A DNA stretch of 64,000 bases from Ilyomonas sp965214235 (GTDB lineage Bacteria > Bacteroidota > Bacteroidia > Chitinophagales > Chitinophagaceae): positions 496,001 through 560,000 of the forward strand of contig CBDCBH010000002.1 of NCBI GenBank assembly GCA_965214235.1. Direction: 5' to 3'. The position numbers and the translations under genes are program-made. Below the pieces are notes generated by a model. The model saw only the letters and a program-made list of their open reading frames with translations, was not told the origin of the DNA and searched no databases. Position 1 is the first letter of the stretch, and the number at the start of each line of letters is the position of its first letter. Below, in pieces: positions 33,601-42,504 of the stretch.

Positions 33601-36600
33601 ATGAACTTTAAACGGGTTAACAACATTACGGGCTGGGCGGTGTGCCTTATAGCCTGCACGGTTTATATTTTAACTGCAGAAGCCGGCGGCAGCCTTTGGG
33701 ATTGCGGTGAGTTTGTGAGCAGTTGTTTTAAAGTTCAGATTCCGCATCCGCCGGGGGCGCCCCTTTTTGTGTTGCTTGGGCGTTTTTTTATTATTTTGTT
33801 TGGCAACAACCCAATGACGGCAGCCAAAGCCGTGAACATAATGAGTGCGCTGGCAAGCGGCTTTACCATTTTGTTTTTGTTTTGGAGCATCACACATTTT
33901 GCACGGCGCATTGTGCAAAAAGCTAATGATGTTTCTCTTTCAACCGCGCAAATTATAAGCATCATGGGCGCGGGCATTGTGGGCGCACTGGCTTATACGT
34001 TTACCGATTCGTTTTGGTACAGTGCTGTAGAAGGTGAAGTGTATGCCATGTCGTCTTTATTTACTGCACTTGTGTTTTGGGCGATGCTAAAATGGGAACA
34101 TGAAGCCGACAAGCCCGGTGCCGACAGATGGATTGTGTTTATCTTTTTTATGATGGGCTTATCAATTGGCGTTCACTTGCTGGGCTTGCTTACCATTCCT
34201 GCCATTGTGATGGTGTATTACTTCCGTAAACAGCCTACATTTAATTATGCCCTCATCCGTAAATATTTTATTCGTGTTGTAATAATTGGCGGCGTGCTGG
34301 CTTTTATCGGCGCTTATTTAGCAGGCCGGGGAGAGAATAATTTATTGAGCGAATATGCATCCAACCTGCAACAACGTTATGGTGATGATGTAAACCTTTC
34401 GGACGCTACCGTTCCGGGTTTAATGATCGTGGGAACGCTTGCTGCCATTGGTCTTTTGTACGGGATTGAAGCCATTAATAAAAGCAAAAAGGAATACTGG
34501 GGCGGCGCTTATATCTTCTTTGTAATTGGCTGTGTAATTACCGGCGTTGTGCAGGTTGGCGTAATACAATTGTCTATAAAAGCTGCCGGTTACTTTGATA
34601 TTTTCTTTGTCAATAATATTGGTCTTCCCTTCTTTTCAGGCTTTACTGTTTTCTTTGTTCTGGTTGCCGTTAGTATCTGGTGGGGCTTGCGTTATGCAGC
34701 TAAGCGCGGCTGGGGATACCTGCGGCTGGGCTTATGGTGTTTGGCTTTTATGCTGATTGGCTACAGCAGTTACATTACCACCATGATTCGCAGCAATGCC
34801 GACCCCGCAGTAGATATGTTTAATGTGGATAATCCAATGAGTTTAGTAGGTTATCTGGGCCGGGATCAGTATGGCGATTTTCCGATTTTATACGGGCAGA
34901 AATTTACGGCTGAAATTGTTCAGTATTTAGAAACATCAAACAAATACGAAAAGAGCAAGGTAGATGGAAAAGATAAATACATCGAGTCGGGCAAAGACGG
35001 TCATTATGTGTATTTGCCAAAAGATAAAATGGTGTTTCCGCGTATGTGGGATGCCAGCAACGAACAGAACCATGCCGATTATTATGCTTTGTTTGCCAAC
35101 ATCAACAAAATGAAAGACGGCACGTACGAGCGTACGCCGGATTTGGGCGATAATGTTAAGTTTTTTGTGGCTTATCAAAACTACTTTATGTACCTGCGTT
35201 ATTTCTTCTGGAATTTTGCAGGCAAGCAGGACGATATTGAAGGTTTGTTTTTAGGCAACAAACGAGATGGCAACTGGATTACCGGCATTTCGCCAGTTGA
35301 TAACATGATGCTGGGCGATCAAAGCAAACTGCCCGATAGCTTAAAAAACAACAAAGCGCACAATACATTGTTCGCCCTGCCGCTGATATTGGGCTTAATT
35401 GGTTTATTCTATCACTTTAAACGGCGCGGCGATGATGGATTGATTACGTTCCTTCTGTTTTTTATGACGGGTTTTGCCATTGTTATTTATTTAAACCAGG
35501 CTGGCTTCCAGCCACGTGAGCGCGACTATGCGTATGCCGGTTCTTTTTATGCGTTTGCTTTCTGGATTGGCTTGGGTGTGTTGCAGGTAAAAGATTGGTT
35601 TGGAAAGAAAACAAACCAGAATGTTGCAGCCATAGCAGCTACGGTTATTTGCCTGCTTGCCGTTCCGGTTTTGATGGGGCAACAGGAGTGGAACGACCAC
35701 GACAGAAGCCGCAAGCAAATTGCACGTGATGTTGCCAAAGATTACCTGGTAAGCTGTGCGCCCAATGCTATTTTATTTACGTTTGGCGATAACGATACTT
35801 ACCCGCTTTGGTATGCGCAGGAAGTAGAAGGCATCCGCCCCGATATTCGTGTTATTAATACAAGTTTGCTCGGCATTGATTGGTACATCAACCAGTTTCG
35901 TTATCGTGTAAACAACAGTATGCCTATTGATGTCATTTGGTCGGCAAAACAAATTGAAGGCAGAATCAGGGATATTGCCGTTTATAAAGCAGCACCCGGT
36001 TATCCTGATAACAAGTATTATAACTTGTACGACATGATGAAGAGTTATGTTGGCAATGATGCCAATATTGATGACAGAGGTTATAATTTATATCCTTCAA
36101 AAAAAGTTTCTGTACCTGTAGATGTGAATTTGGTACGAAACAACGGCACGGTAAATAAAGATGACAGCGTTGTAAATTCAGTTGATTTTGAAATACCAAA
36201 GAGCGCTTTGTACAAAGGCGATTTGGCAATGCTTAACATGATTGCCGCTAACAAATGGCAACGACCTATTTATTTTACCATGCCATATGGCGAGTTGGGT
36301 TTTGGTAATTATTTAAGAAGAGATGGCTTGAGTTACCGTTTGGTTCCTGTAGAAAATTCAACCGTAAACACCGATTGGATGTTTGATAAAGTAATGAACA
36401 AATTCGGCTTTGGCAATGCCAATGTTTTTAATGTTTATTACGATGAAGAAAACCGCAGGCACTTAAATATTATTCGTCGTGCCGATGCAGAATTAGCGTT
36501 AGATTTATCTGCAAAAAACCGAAAAGATGATGCGAAACAAGTGTTGGAAAAAACGGATAAAATGATGCTGCAAAGCAACTTCCCCTATGGTATGGTTTCG

Positions 36601-36912
36601 CGTAATAATGAACACAATAGAATTGCATTGATGTTCCTTGAAGCCTGTTATCGTGCAGAAGATAAAACGCTGGCAGCGAAGGTTACTAAAAGTATAAAAA
36701 CCGATTTGCAGCAACAGGTAAAATACTACAATAGCCTTACCGGAACCGATGCTGAAAATATGGCTTACGATCTGCAACAAACACAGAGTTTATTGCAAAC
36801 CATGGATCAGATGGACAAGGCGTACAATGGTAAACAACCCACTGTTCCGGAGAATGGAAAGATTGGAAAAGATTCGGGCTTGATTACAAATCCCGGGGAT
36901 GCGGGGCAGTAA
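33601..36912 (+). CDS. DUF2723 protein O-mannosyltransferase-like membrane protein
   Basis: 1103 residues from the ATG at 33601; a TTG-started extension of 11 codons is unlikely. The N-terminal half holds about a dozen membrane helices with AEAGGSLWDCGEFVSSCFKVQIPHPPGAPLF, the acidic loop signature of DUF2723, a GT-C type glycosyltransferase family implicated in protein O-glycosylation in Bacteroidota. The middle has FTFGDNDTYPLWYAQEVEGIRPDIRVINTSLL; the C-terminal part is soluble and helical. It probably transfers a sugar from a lipid carrier to secreted proteins, which suits the neighbouring flippase, though they are 365 bases apart. Confidence 0.85.
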   Translation: MNFKRVNNITGWAVCLIACTVYILTAEAGGSLWDCGEFVSSCFKVQIPHPPGAPLFVLLGRFFIILFGNNPMTAAKAVNIMSALASGFTILFLFWSITHFARRIVQKANDVSLSTAQIISIMGAGIVGALAYTFTDSFWYSAVEGEVYAMSSLFTALVFWAMLKWEHEADKPGADRWIVFIFFMMGLSIGVHLLGLLTIPAIVMVYYFRKQPTFNYALIRKYFIRVVIIGGVLAFIGAYLAGRGENNLLSEYASNLQQRYGDDVNLSDATVPGLMIVGTLAAIGLLYGIEAINKSKKEYWGGAYIFFVIGCVITGVVQVGVIQLSIKAAGYFDIFFVNNIGLPFFSGFTVFFVLVAVSIWWGLRYAAKRGWGYLRLGLWCLAFMLIGYSSYITTMIRSNADPAVDMFNVDNPMSLVGYLGRDQYGDFPILYGQKFTAEIVQYLETSNKYEKSKVDGKDKYIESGKDGHYVYLPKDKMVFPRMWDASNEQNHADYYALFANINKMKDGTYERTPDLGDNVKFFVAYQNYFMYLRYFFWNFAGKQDDIEGLFLGNKRDGNWITGISPVDNMMLGDQSKLPDSLKNNKAHNTLFALPLILGLIGLFYHFKRRGDDGLITFLLFFMTGFAIVIYLNQAGFQPRERDYAYAGSFYAFAFWIGLGVLQVKDWFGKKTNQNVAAIAATVICLLAVPVLMGQQEWNDHDRSRKQIARDVAKDYLVSCAPNAILFTFGDNDTYPLWYAQEVEGIRPDIRVINTSLLGIDWYINQFRYRVNNSMPIDVIWSAKQIEGRIRDIAVYKAAPGYPDNKYYNLYDMMKSYVGNDANIDDRGYNLYPSKKVSVPVDVNLVRNNGTVNKDDSVVNSVDFEIPKSALYKGDLAMLNMIAANKWQRPIYFTMPYGELGFGNYLRRDGLSYRLVPVENSTVNTDWMFDKVMNKFGFGNANVFNVYYDEENRRHLNIIRRADAELALDLSAKNRKDDAKQVLEKTDKMMLQSNFPYGMVSRNNEHNRIALMFLEACYRAEDKTLAAKVTKSIKTDLQQQVKYYNSLTGTDAENMAYDLQQTQSLLQTMDQMDKAYNGKQPTVPENGKIGKDSGLITNPGDAGQ

Positions 36913-37002
36913 TAATTTTGAAGTAAAAACAAACCTCTTTAAATAAGGAATTCAATATTGAGTAATGAAGATCTAATAGTGATTTAAAAAATTGTTGATC
37001 AT

Positions 37003-37039
37003 AAAAAACCTGTGCTGTTTGTTTAGCACAGGTTTTTTT
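37003..37039. terminator. bidirectional intrinsic terminator
   Basis: Stem AAAAAACCTGTGCT / AGCACAGGTTTTTT with an 8-base loop, between the convergent DUF2723 and hppA genes. It serves both directions. Confidence 0.88.
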
Positions 37040-37058
37040 ATTTATTAATATTCGTTCA

Positions 37059-39338
37059 TCATTTATAAGACACCGTATTCGTCAAGCTTACGTTTGTTTT
37101 TGCCCCTTTTTCCAAACGATATTCTTTTTTATTTTGAGTAGAAGTGACTGATGTTTTATTTCCCCAAACATGCGCTAACGTTGGTGCTACAACAAGAGAT
37201 ACAATGGACATTAACTTAATTAAAATGTTCATAGATGGACCCGATGTATCTTTAAATGGATCGCCCACCGTATCGCCGGTTATAGAAGCTTTATGCGGCT
37301 CCGACTTTTTATAAAACATCTCACCGTTTATTTCAACACCTTTCTCAAAACTCTTTTTAGCATTGTCCCAGGCGCCACCGGCATTATTCTGAAAAATGCC
37401 CATCAAAACGCCGCTAACCGTTGCACCTGCTAAAAATCCACCTAAAGCTTCAGGTCCTAACAAAAACCCAATCAGTAAGGGAGAAATAATAGTTATTGCA
37501 CCTGGCAGCATCATTTTTTTAATAGAAGCATTGGTAGAGATGGCAACGCATTTATCATATTCCGGCTTGCCGGTTCCTTCCATAATGCCTGGTATGGTAT
37601 GAAACTGACGGCGCACTTCCTCTACCATTGCCATTGCCGCTTCGCCAACGGCGCGAATGGCAAGCGATGAAAAAATAAAAGGAATCATTCCGCCAATAAA
37701 TAAGGAAGCCAGCACACGCGCTTTGTAAATATCAATACCAACCATTTGGTAACCATTATGATTGATAACGCCTACATAAGCAGCAAACAAAGCTAACGCT
37801 GTTAACGCAGCAGATGCAATAGCGAAGCCTTTTCCGGTAGCGGCAGTGGTGTTACCAACAGCATCCAGCACATCAGTTTTTTCACGAACTTCTTTCGGCA
37901 GTTCGCTCATTTCAGCAATACCGCCTGCATTATCGGCAATGGGTCCAAACGCATCAATGGCAAGTTGCATGGCGGTTGTAGCCATCATGCCAGCAGCAGC
38001 TATCGCCACGCCATACAAACCGGCAAACGAATAAGAACCATAAATACCGGCAGCCAAAACGAGAATGGGTAAACAGGTAGATTCCATACCAATTGCCAAA
38101 CCACCAATAATGTTTGTCGCATGACCGGTGCCGGATTGACGAATAATGGTCATTACCGGACGTTTGCCCATCGCAGTATAATATTCAGTGATGATACTCA
38201 TTAACGTACCCACCGCCAAACCTGTAAGAATGGCACCCAGAACACCATTGCGTGTAATGGCTGTTGCTCCTTCAATCAACTGCGCCGGATTGTTTCTAAT
38301 ATAATCTCTTTGTAAATAAACCGGAGTGTCAGGCAAAATATAATACACCAAAAATGCGCTGGCAATTGCTGTTAAAATGATGGAACCCCAGTTGCCCATG
38401 TTCAAAGCTCTTTGCACAGGAGCGGTGCTGATGCCAACATTGTCGCTAATTTTTACAAAGAAAGTTCCTACAATAGAAAATAAAATACCCACACCGGCAA
38501 TTGTCATTGGCAAAAGGATAGGAGCGTAGCCACCAAAACTATCGTGCGAAACAGCTTCCTGTCCTAACACCATTGTTGCCAGAACGGTGGCTACATACGA
38601 GCCAAACAAATCGGCGCCCATGCCTGCCACATCGCCCACATTATCGCCTACGTTATCGGCAATGGTTGCAGGATTACGCGGGTCATCTTCAGGAATATCT
38701 TTTTCAACTTTACCTACCAAATCGGCACCCACATCAGCCGCTTTTGTATAAATACCTCCACCCACACGGGCAAACAAAGCAATGGATTCGGCGCCTAACG
38801 AAAAGCCGGTAAGCACTTCTATGGTGCGCACCATTTCTTCGGAATTGGCTGGCTTACCTTGTGCAAAAAAATGATGTAAAACCAAATATAAACTTCCCAA
38901 TCCCAACACCGCAAGTCCAGCCACACCAAGACCCATAACCGAGCCGCCGCCAAACGAAACAGAAAGCGCTTTTGATAAACTTGTTTTCGCGGCTTGTGCT
39001 GTGCGTACATTGGCTTTGGTGGCAACGCGCATACCTATAAAACCAGCTAACGCGCTGCTTATTGCACCAAAAACAAATGATACTGCAATAGACCAATGAG
39101 AAGCTGGATTGCTTTGCGCCATTATGGCTAACAAAATAGCAACTATGATTACAAAATAGCTAAGAATTTTCCATTCGGCACGAAGAAATGCCATTGCTCC
39201 TTCAGCTATATAGGTGCTGATCTCACGCATTTTGCTGTCGCCTGCATCTTGTTTGGAAACCCAATTGAATTTTAAGAATGTGTAAATCAAACCAATGGCG
39301 CCCATGAGTGGCACCGCATAAAAAAGCGAATGTTCCAT
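37059..39338 (-). CDS. hppA: K+-dependent membrane-bound pyrophosphatase
   Basis: Ion pump that hydrolyses pyrophosphate and moves H+ and/or Na+ across the inner membrane. 759 residues from the ATG at 39338; the two codons before it start with TTG. Sixteen or so hydrophobic segments. Pyrophosphate-binding motifs: DVGADLVGKVE, GNVGD-type DNVGDNVGDVAGMGADLFGSY, and DAFGPIADNAGGIAEM. The GNTTAATGKG stretch (about residue 494) has Ala where K+-independent enzymes have Lys, so this is the K+-dependent class; whether it pumps Na+ or H+ is not decided here. The 160 C-terminal residues include the DNAKKSFEKG and GDTVGDPFKDTSGPS motifs. Confidence 0.95.
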   Translation of the reverse strand: MEHSLFYAVPLMGAIGLIYTFLKFNWVSKQDAGDSKMREISTYIAEGAMAFLRAEWKILSYFVIIVAILLAIMAQSNPASHWSIAVSFVFGAISSALAGFIGMRVATKANVRTAQAAKTSLSKALSVSFGGGSVMGLGVAGLAVLGLGSLYLVLHHFFAQGKPANSEEMVRTIEVLTGFSLGAESIALFARVGGGIYTKAADVGADLVGKVEKDIPEDDPRNPATIADNVGDNVGDVAGMGADLFGSYVATVLATMVLGQEAVSHDSFGGYAPILLPMTIAGVGILFSIVGTFFVKISDNVGISTAPVQRALNMGNWGSIILTAIASAFLVYYILPDTPVYLQRDYIRNNPAQLIEGATAITRNGVLGAILTGLAVGTLMSIITEYYTAMGKRPVMTIIRQSGTGHATNIIGGLAIGMESTCLPILVLAAGIYGSYSFAGLYGVAIAAAGMMATTAMQLAIDAFGPIADNAGGIAEMSELPKEVREKTDVLDAVGNTTAATGKGFAIASAALTALALFAAYVGVINHNGYQMVGIDIYKARVLASLFIGGMIPFIFSSLAIRAVGEAAMAMVEEVRRQFHTIPGIMEGTGKPEYDKCVAISTNASIKKMMLPGAITIISPLLIGFLLGPEALGGFLAGATVSGVLMGIFQNNAGGAWDNAKKSFEKGVEINGEMFYKKSEPHKASITGDTVGDPFKDTSGPSMNILIKLMSIVSLVVAPTLAHVWGNKTSVTSTQNKKEYRLEKGAKTNVSLTNTVSYK

Positions 39339-39386
39339 ACGCAAATAATGTCAGAAAAAAATAAAGAATTAGTTAATGAAATCTGA

Positions 39387-39394
39387 CAAATATA
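39387..39394 (-). promoter_or_regulatory. -7 box (TATATTTG) upstream of hppA
   Basis: TATATTTG on the minus strand matches TAnnTTTG and lies about 48 bases before the hppA ATG. No clear TTG -33 box is seen. Confidence 0.45.
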
Positions 39395-39570
39395 GGCGTT
39401 AATTAATTTCTGCTTAAAAAGGTTTTCGATACAAATCGTTTACCTAAAAAAAATCTAATTTCGTCTAATAAGAAGCTGGCACAATTATTTGTAGGATAGG
39501 TTTGCAGCAGACAACAATTAATTAATTATAAATTTCTTTCCATAGGGGTATGGATTGTTTATGAAGGGTA

Positions 39571-39599
39571 CAAAGGGGCTTATTCTTAAGCCCCTTTAT
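39571..39599 (-). terminator. terminator overlapping the end of the NAD(P)HX repair gene
   Basis: Stem AAAGGGGCTT / AAGCCCCTTT around the stop codon (39586-39588) of the leftward gene. The stop codon itself lies in the loop region. Confidence 0.7.
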
Positions 39600-41079
39600 C
39601 ATTTTGTAGTTGCTTATATGCCTTTCCAAAATGCGCTACCACATCCATGGGCAGTAAGCTTTCAAACGACTGTTCATCCAAACAAAAATCGGCTGCCAAA
39701 CCATGTACATACACACCCATAACAGCCGCTTCAAATGGTTTGTACTTTTGGGCAAGCAAACCAGTAATCAAGCCTGTTAAAATATCGCCTGAACCGCCGG
39801 TTGCCAAACCATTGTTGCCTGTGCTGTTGAAGTAATTTCTTTTACCATCCGTTACCAATGTATAAGCGCCTTTTAAAATAAGGACGATGTTATGGTCAGA
39901 GGCTGCTTTAACTGCTTTGTTCATCCGTTCAAAATCATCGTTGCTTTCGCCAAACAAACGGTCAAACTCTTTGGGATGCGGCGTAAGTACAGAACCCTGC
40001 GGAACATCCTTCCACCATTCTTGATGCTCAGACAAAATATTCAGCGCATCGGCATCAATTACCATAGGGTTTTTATATTGTTGAAGTAATTGATGAATGA
40101 GTGAAGCAGTTGGTTCGTCTTTGCCCAAACCAGGTCCGGTGCCAATAACATTGTATTTCGATACATCACCTTCTTTGCCCCGCTCTATCATCATTGCTTC
40201 AGGAATGGTGGTATGAAGAATTGAAAAATCGGTTGGCGGTAACGAACAGGTAAGCAAACCAACACCCGAACGTAAGCAAGACGTGGCGCACATTACTGCT
40301 GCCCCTATTTTGCCTTCGTTACCTGCAACAAGTAATGCATGACCATACGTGCCTTTGTGTGAAAATTTTTTTCTTGTTTTATAAAAAGAAGAGGCGATTG
40401 AAATATCAGTAAAAACAAACGTTGTGTGTAAAGAATTTTCAAACTCTTTGCTTAGCCCGATTTGCAACACATGAACATCACCAAAAAAATCTGCGTTTTC
40501 TGCCATCAGAAAACAAAGTTTCATACTTTGAAACGTAAGCGTGGCGGCTGCTTTTATCATTACGTTTTCTTTTGATACGGCATCGGTAAACATGCCTGCG
40601 GGAACATCAATTGAAATGATGGTTGCATTTTGTTCATTTATGTAATTAACAAGTGCAGCATAGTTTCCGTCTAACTTTCTATTCAACCCAAAGCCAAACA
40701 AAGCTTCAATTACAACGCTGCTCTTATCAATTTTTGGAAACTCATCTTTGTTTTTTATAAATGCAATTTCAACATTGGTTTGTTGCATCCTTTCTTTATT
40801 CTTTTTATAATCATCGCTTTCTTTTTCATCCCAATCGGCAATAAAAGTTTTTGGTTCAAAGCCATTGTTTTTTAATTGTCGTGCAATTGCTAAACCATCG
40901 CCGCCATTGTTACCTTTTCCACAAATAATAGTTATAGTTTGGTGAGAATTGTATCGGGCAACAATCCAATCTGTGCATTGTTGCGCGGCACGTTCCATCA
41001 ACTTTAACGATGTAATGTTTTCTTTTTTAATTGTGAATGCATCCCATTCACGCATTTGTTTTGCATCAGGTATTTTCAA
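39586..41079 (-). CDS. nnr: bifunctional NAD(P)H-hydrate epimerase / ADP-dependent dehydratase
   Basis: Repairs hydrated NAD(P)H. 497 residues. The N-terminal YjeF_N epimerase domain (about 1-215) has GKGNNGGDGLAIARQL and VVIEALFGFGLNRKLDGNYAALV; the C-terminal ribokinase-like dehydratase (about 230-497) has KGTYGHALLVAGNEGKIGAAVM, GTGPGLGKDE, VIDADALNIL, TPHPKEFDRLFG and the ATP-site GLATGGSGDILTGLITGLLAQ. Both domains look complete. It carries one exact GTAAAAACAAA word at 40409 within coding sequence. Confidence 0.95.
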   Translation of the reverse strand: MKIPDAKQMREWDAFTIKKENITSLKLMERAAQQCTDWIVARYNSHQTITIICGKGNNGGDGLAIARQLKNNGFEPKTFIADWDEKESDDYKKNKERMQQTNVEIAFIKNKDEFPKIDKSSVVIEALFGFGLNRKLDGNYAALVNYINEQNATIISIDVPAGMFTDAVSKENVMIKAAATLTFQSMKLCFLMAENADFFGDVHVLQIGLSKEFENSLHTTFVFTDISIASSFYKTRKKFSHKGTYGHALLVAGNEGKIGAAVMCATSCLRSGVGLLTCSLPPTDFSILHTTIPEAMMIERGKEGDVSKYNVIGTGPGLGKDEPTASLIHQLLQQYKNPMVIDADALNILSEHQEWWKDVPQGSVLTPHPKEFDRLFGESNDDFERMNKAVKAASDHNIVLILKGAYTLVTDGKRNYFNSTGNNGLATGGSGDILTGLITGLLAQKYKPFEAAVMGVYVHGLAADFCLDEQSFESLLPMDVVAHFGKAYKQLQNDKGA

Positions 41080-41157
41080 GCTAAAGCGGTTTATCTTTTT
41101 TAAAATTCAAACATATCTAACATTAGTTGTGCTATGTAATGATGATGATAGTTGTAA

Positions 41158-42372
41158 TTATTTATCAGCCGCATTCAAACTGCGCCTGGCTAACCATGTA
41201 CTGACGATGATTAAAACTGCACCTAAAACAAACGGCGCACCTGCAAACTGAAACGGCGAATTTTTGTTGGTGAAATAGTAAAATAAAGAAGTCATTACCA
41301 CAGGTCCGATGATAGAAGTAGCGCTCATTAAACTGGTTAAGGCGCCTTGCAGTTCGCCTTGCTCGTTAGGTGGAATTTTACCCGAAATAATAGCCTGTAT
41401 TGCAGGACCAGCAATGCCACCTAAACAATACGGCACACAAAAAGCAAACATCATCCACGATTGTGTTGCAAACGCAAACAGAATCATTCCAAAAGCATAC
41501 AAACTTAAGCCGATGTAAACGCTTTTTTTGTTTCCTAATTTCGGGTTAATGTAACGGTTAAGCCAGCCTTGCACCAGCGCAGTAAGTACGCCTACCGTGC
41601 CCAACGAGTAACCAATCATGTGCGAATCCCATTTGAATTGATAGGTAGTAAAAAAACTCCAGTTGCTTTGCACCGCGTGGGAGGCGATATAAATTAAAGT
41701 AAGCGAAGCAATTAAGCCGCTGAGTTGTGAATATTTGGTTAGCAATTTAAAAGAGCCGATGGGATTGGCGCGCTTCCAACTGAACGGCCGGCGATGTTGC
41801 GCATTGAGCGATTCGGGCAAAATAAAATAGCCATACAACCAGTTGAGCATACACAAACCAGCGGCGGCATAAAACGGAACCCGCGGTCCCCATTGCCCCA
41901 GCACACCGCCGATAACAGGACCAATAATAAAACCCAAACCAAAGGCGGCACCAATCATCCCAAAGTTTTTTGCGCGGTTTTCTTCGTTACTGATGTCGGC
42001 AATATAAGCAGCCGCCGTTGTAAAACTGGCGCCGGTGATGCCTGAAATACATCTGCCAACAAACAACCAAAAAATGGTTGGCGCAAACGAAAGAAACAAG
42101 TAATCCATCGAAAAACCAAACAACGAAAACAAAAGCACCGGACGTCTTCCATATTTATCACTCAGGTTGCCCAGCACCGGCGCAAACAACAGTTGCATTA
42201 CGGCGTAGCACATATTCAGCCAGCCGCCGTAACGCGCTGCTGCACTTACATCGCCATGTATCAATTGCTCAATCAGCTTTGGCATTACAGGAATAATAAT
42301 GCCCCACCCGGTAACATCAATTAAAAGTGTAATAAAAATAAAACCCAAAGCAGCTTGTTTGTTTTGTTTCAT
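41158..42372 (-). CDS. MFS transporter, TetA-like multidrug efflux family
   Basis: 404 residues with twelve predicted membrane segments. The MFS signature GNLSDKYGRRPVLLFSLFGF is in loop 2-3, followed by RCISGITGASFTTAAAYIADIS and GFIIGPVIGGVLGQWGPRVPFYAAA, which match the TetA/drug:H+ antiporter-1 branch. Bacteroidota carry many chromosomal relatives; tetracycline resistance should not be assumed. It ends 78 bases before the NAD(P)HX gene in the same direction, so co-transcription is possible. Confidence 0.85.
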   Translation of the reverse strand: MKQNKQAALGFIFITLLIDVTGWGIIIPVMPKLIEQLIHGDVSAAARYGGWLNMCYAVMQLLFAPVLGNLSDKYGRRPVLLFSLFGFSMDYLFLSFAPTIFWLFVGRCISGITGASFTTAAAYIADISNEENRAKNFGMIGAAFGLGFIIGPVIGGVLGQWGPRVPFYAAAGLCMLNWLYGYFILPESLNAQHRRPFSWKRANPIGSFKLLTKYSQLSGLIASLTLIYIASHAVQSNWSFFTTYQFKWDSHMIGYSLGTVGVLTALVQGWLNRYINPKLGNKKSVYIGLSLYAFGMILFAFATQSWMMFAFCVPYCLGGIAGPAIQAIISGKIPPNEQGELQGALTSLMSATSIIGPVVMTSLFYYFTNKNSPFQFAGAPFVLGAVLIIVSTWLARRSLNAADK

Positions 42373-42504
42373 AAGAAATGAATAGAAAATAAGAATGATA
42401 AAATATTTAAGAATTGATGCTGGTGCTTCACAATTTCTTCAAAACGGCGCATCTGCAAGTATAAACTGTATTTTCCTATTTTCGCAACTTCAAAAAAACA
42501 TGTG

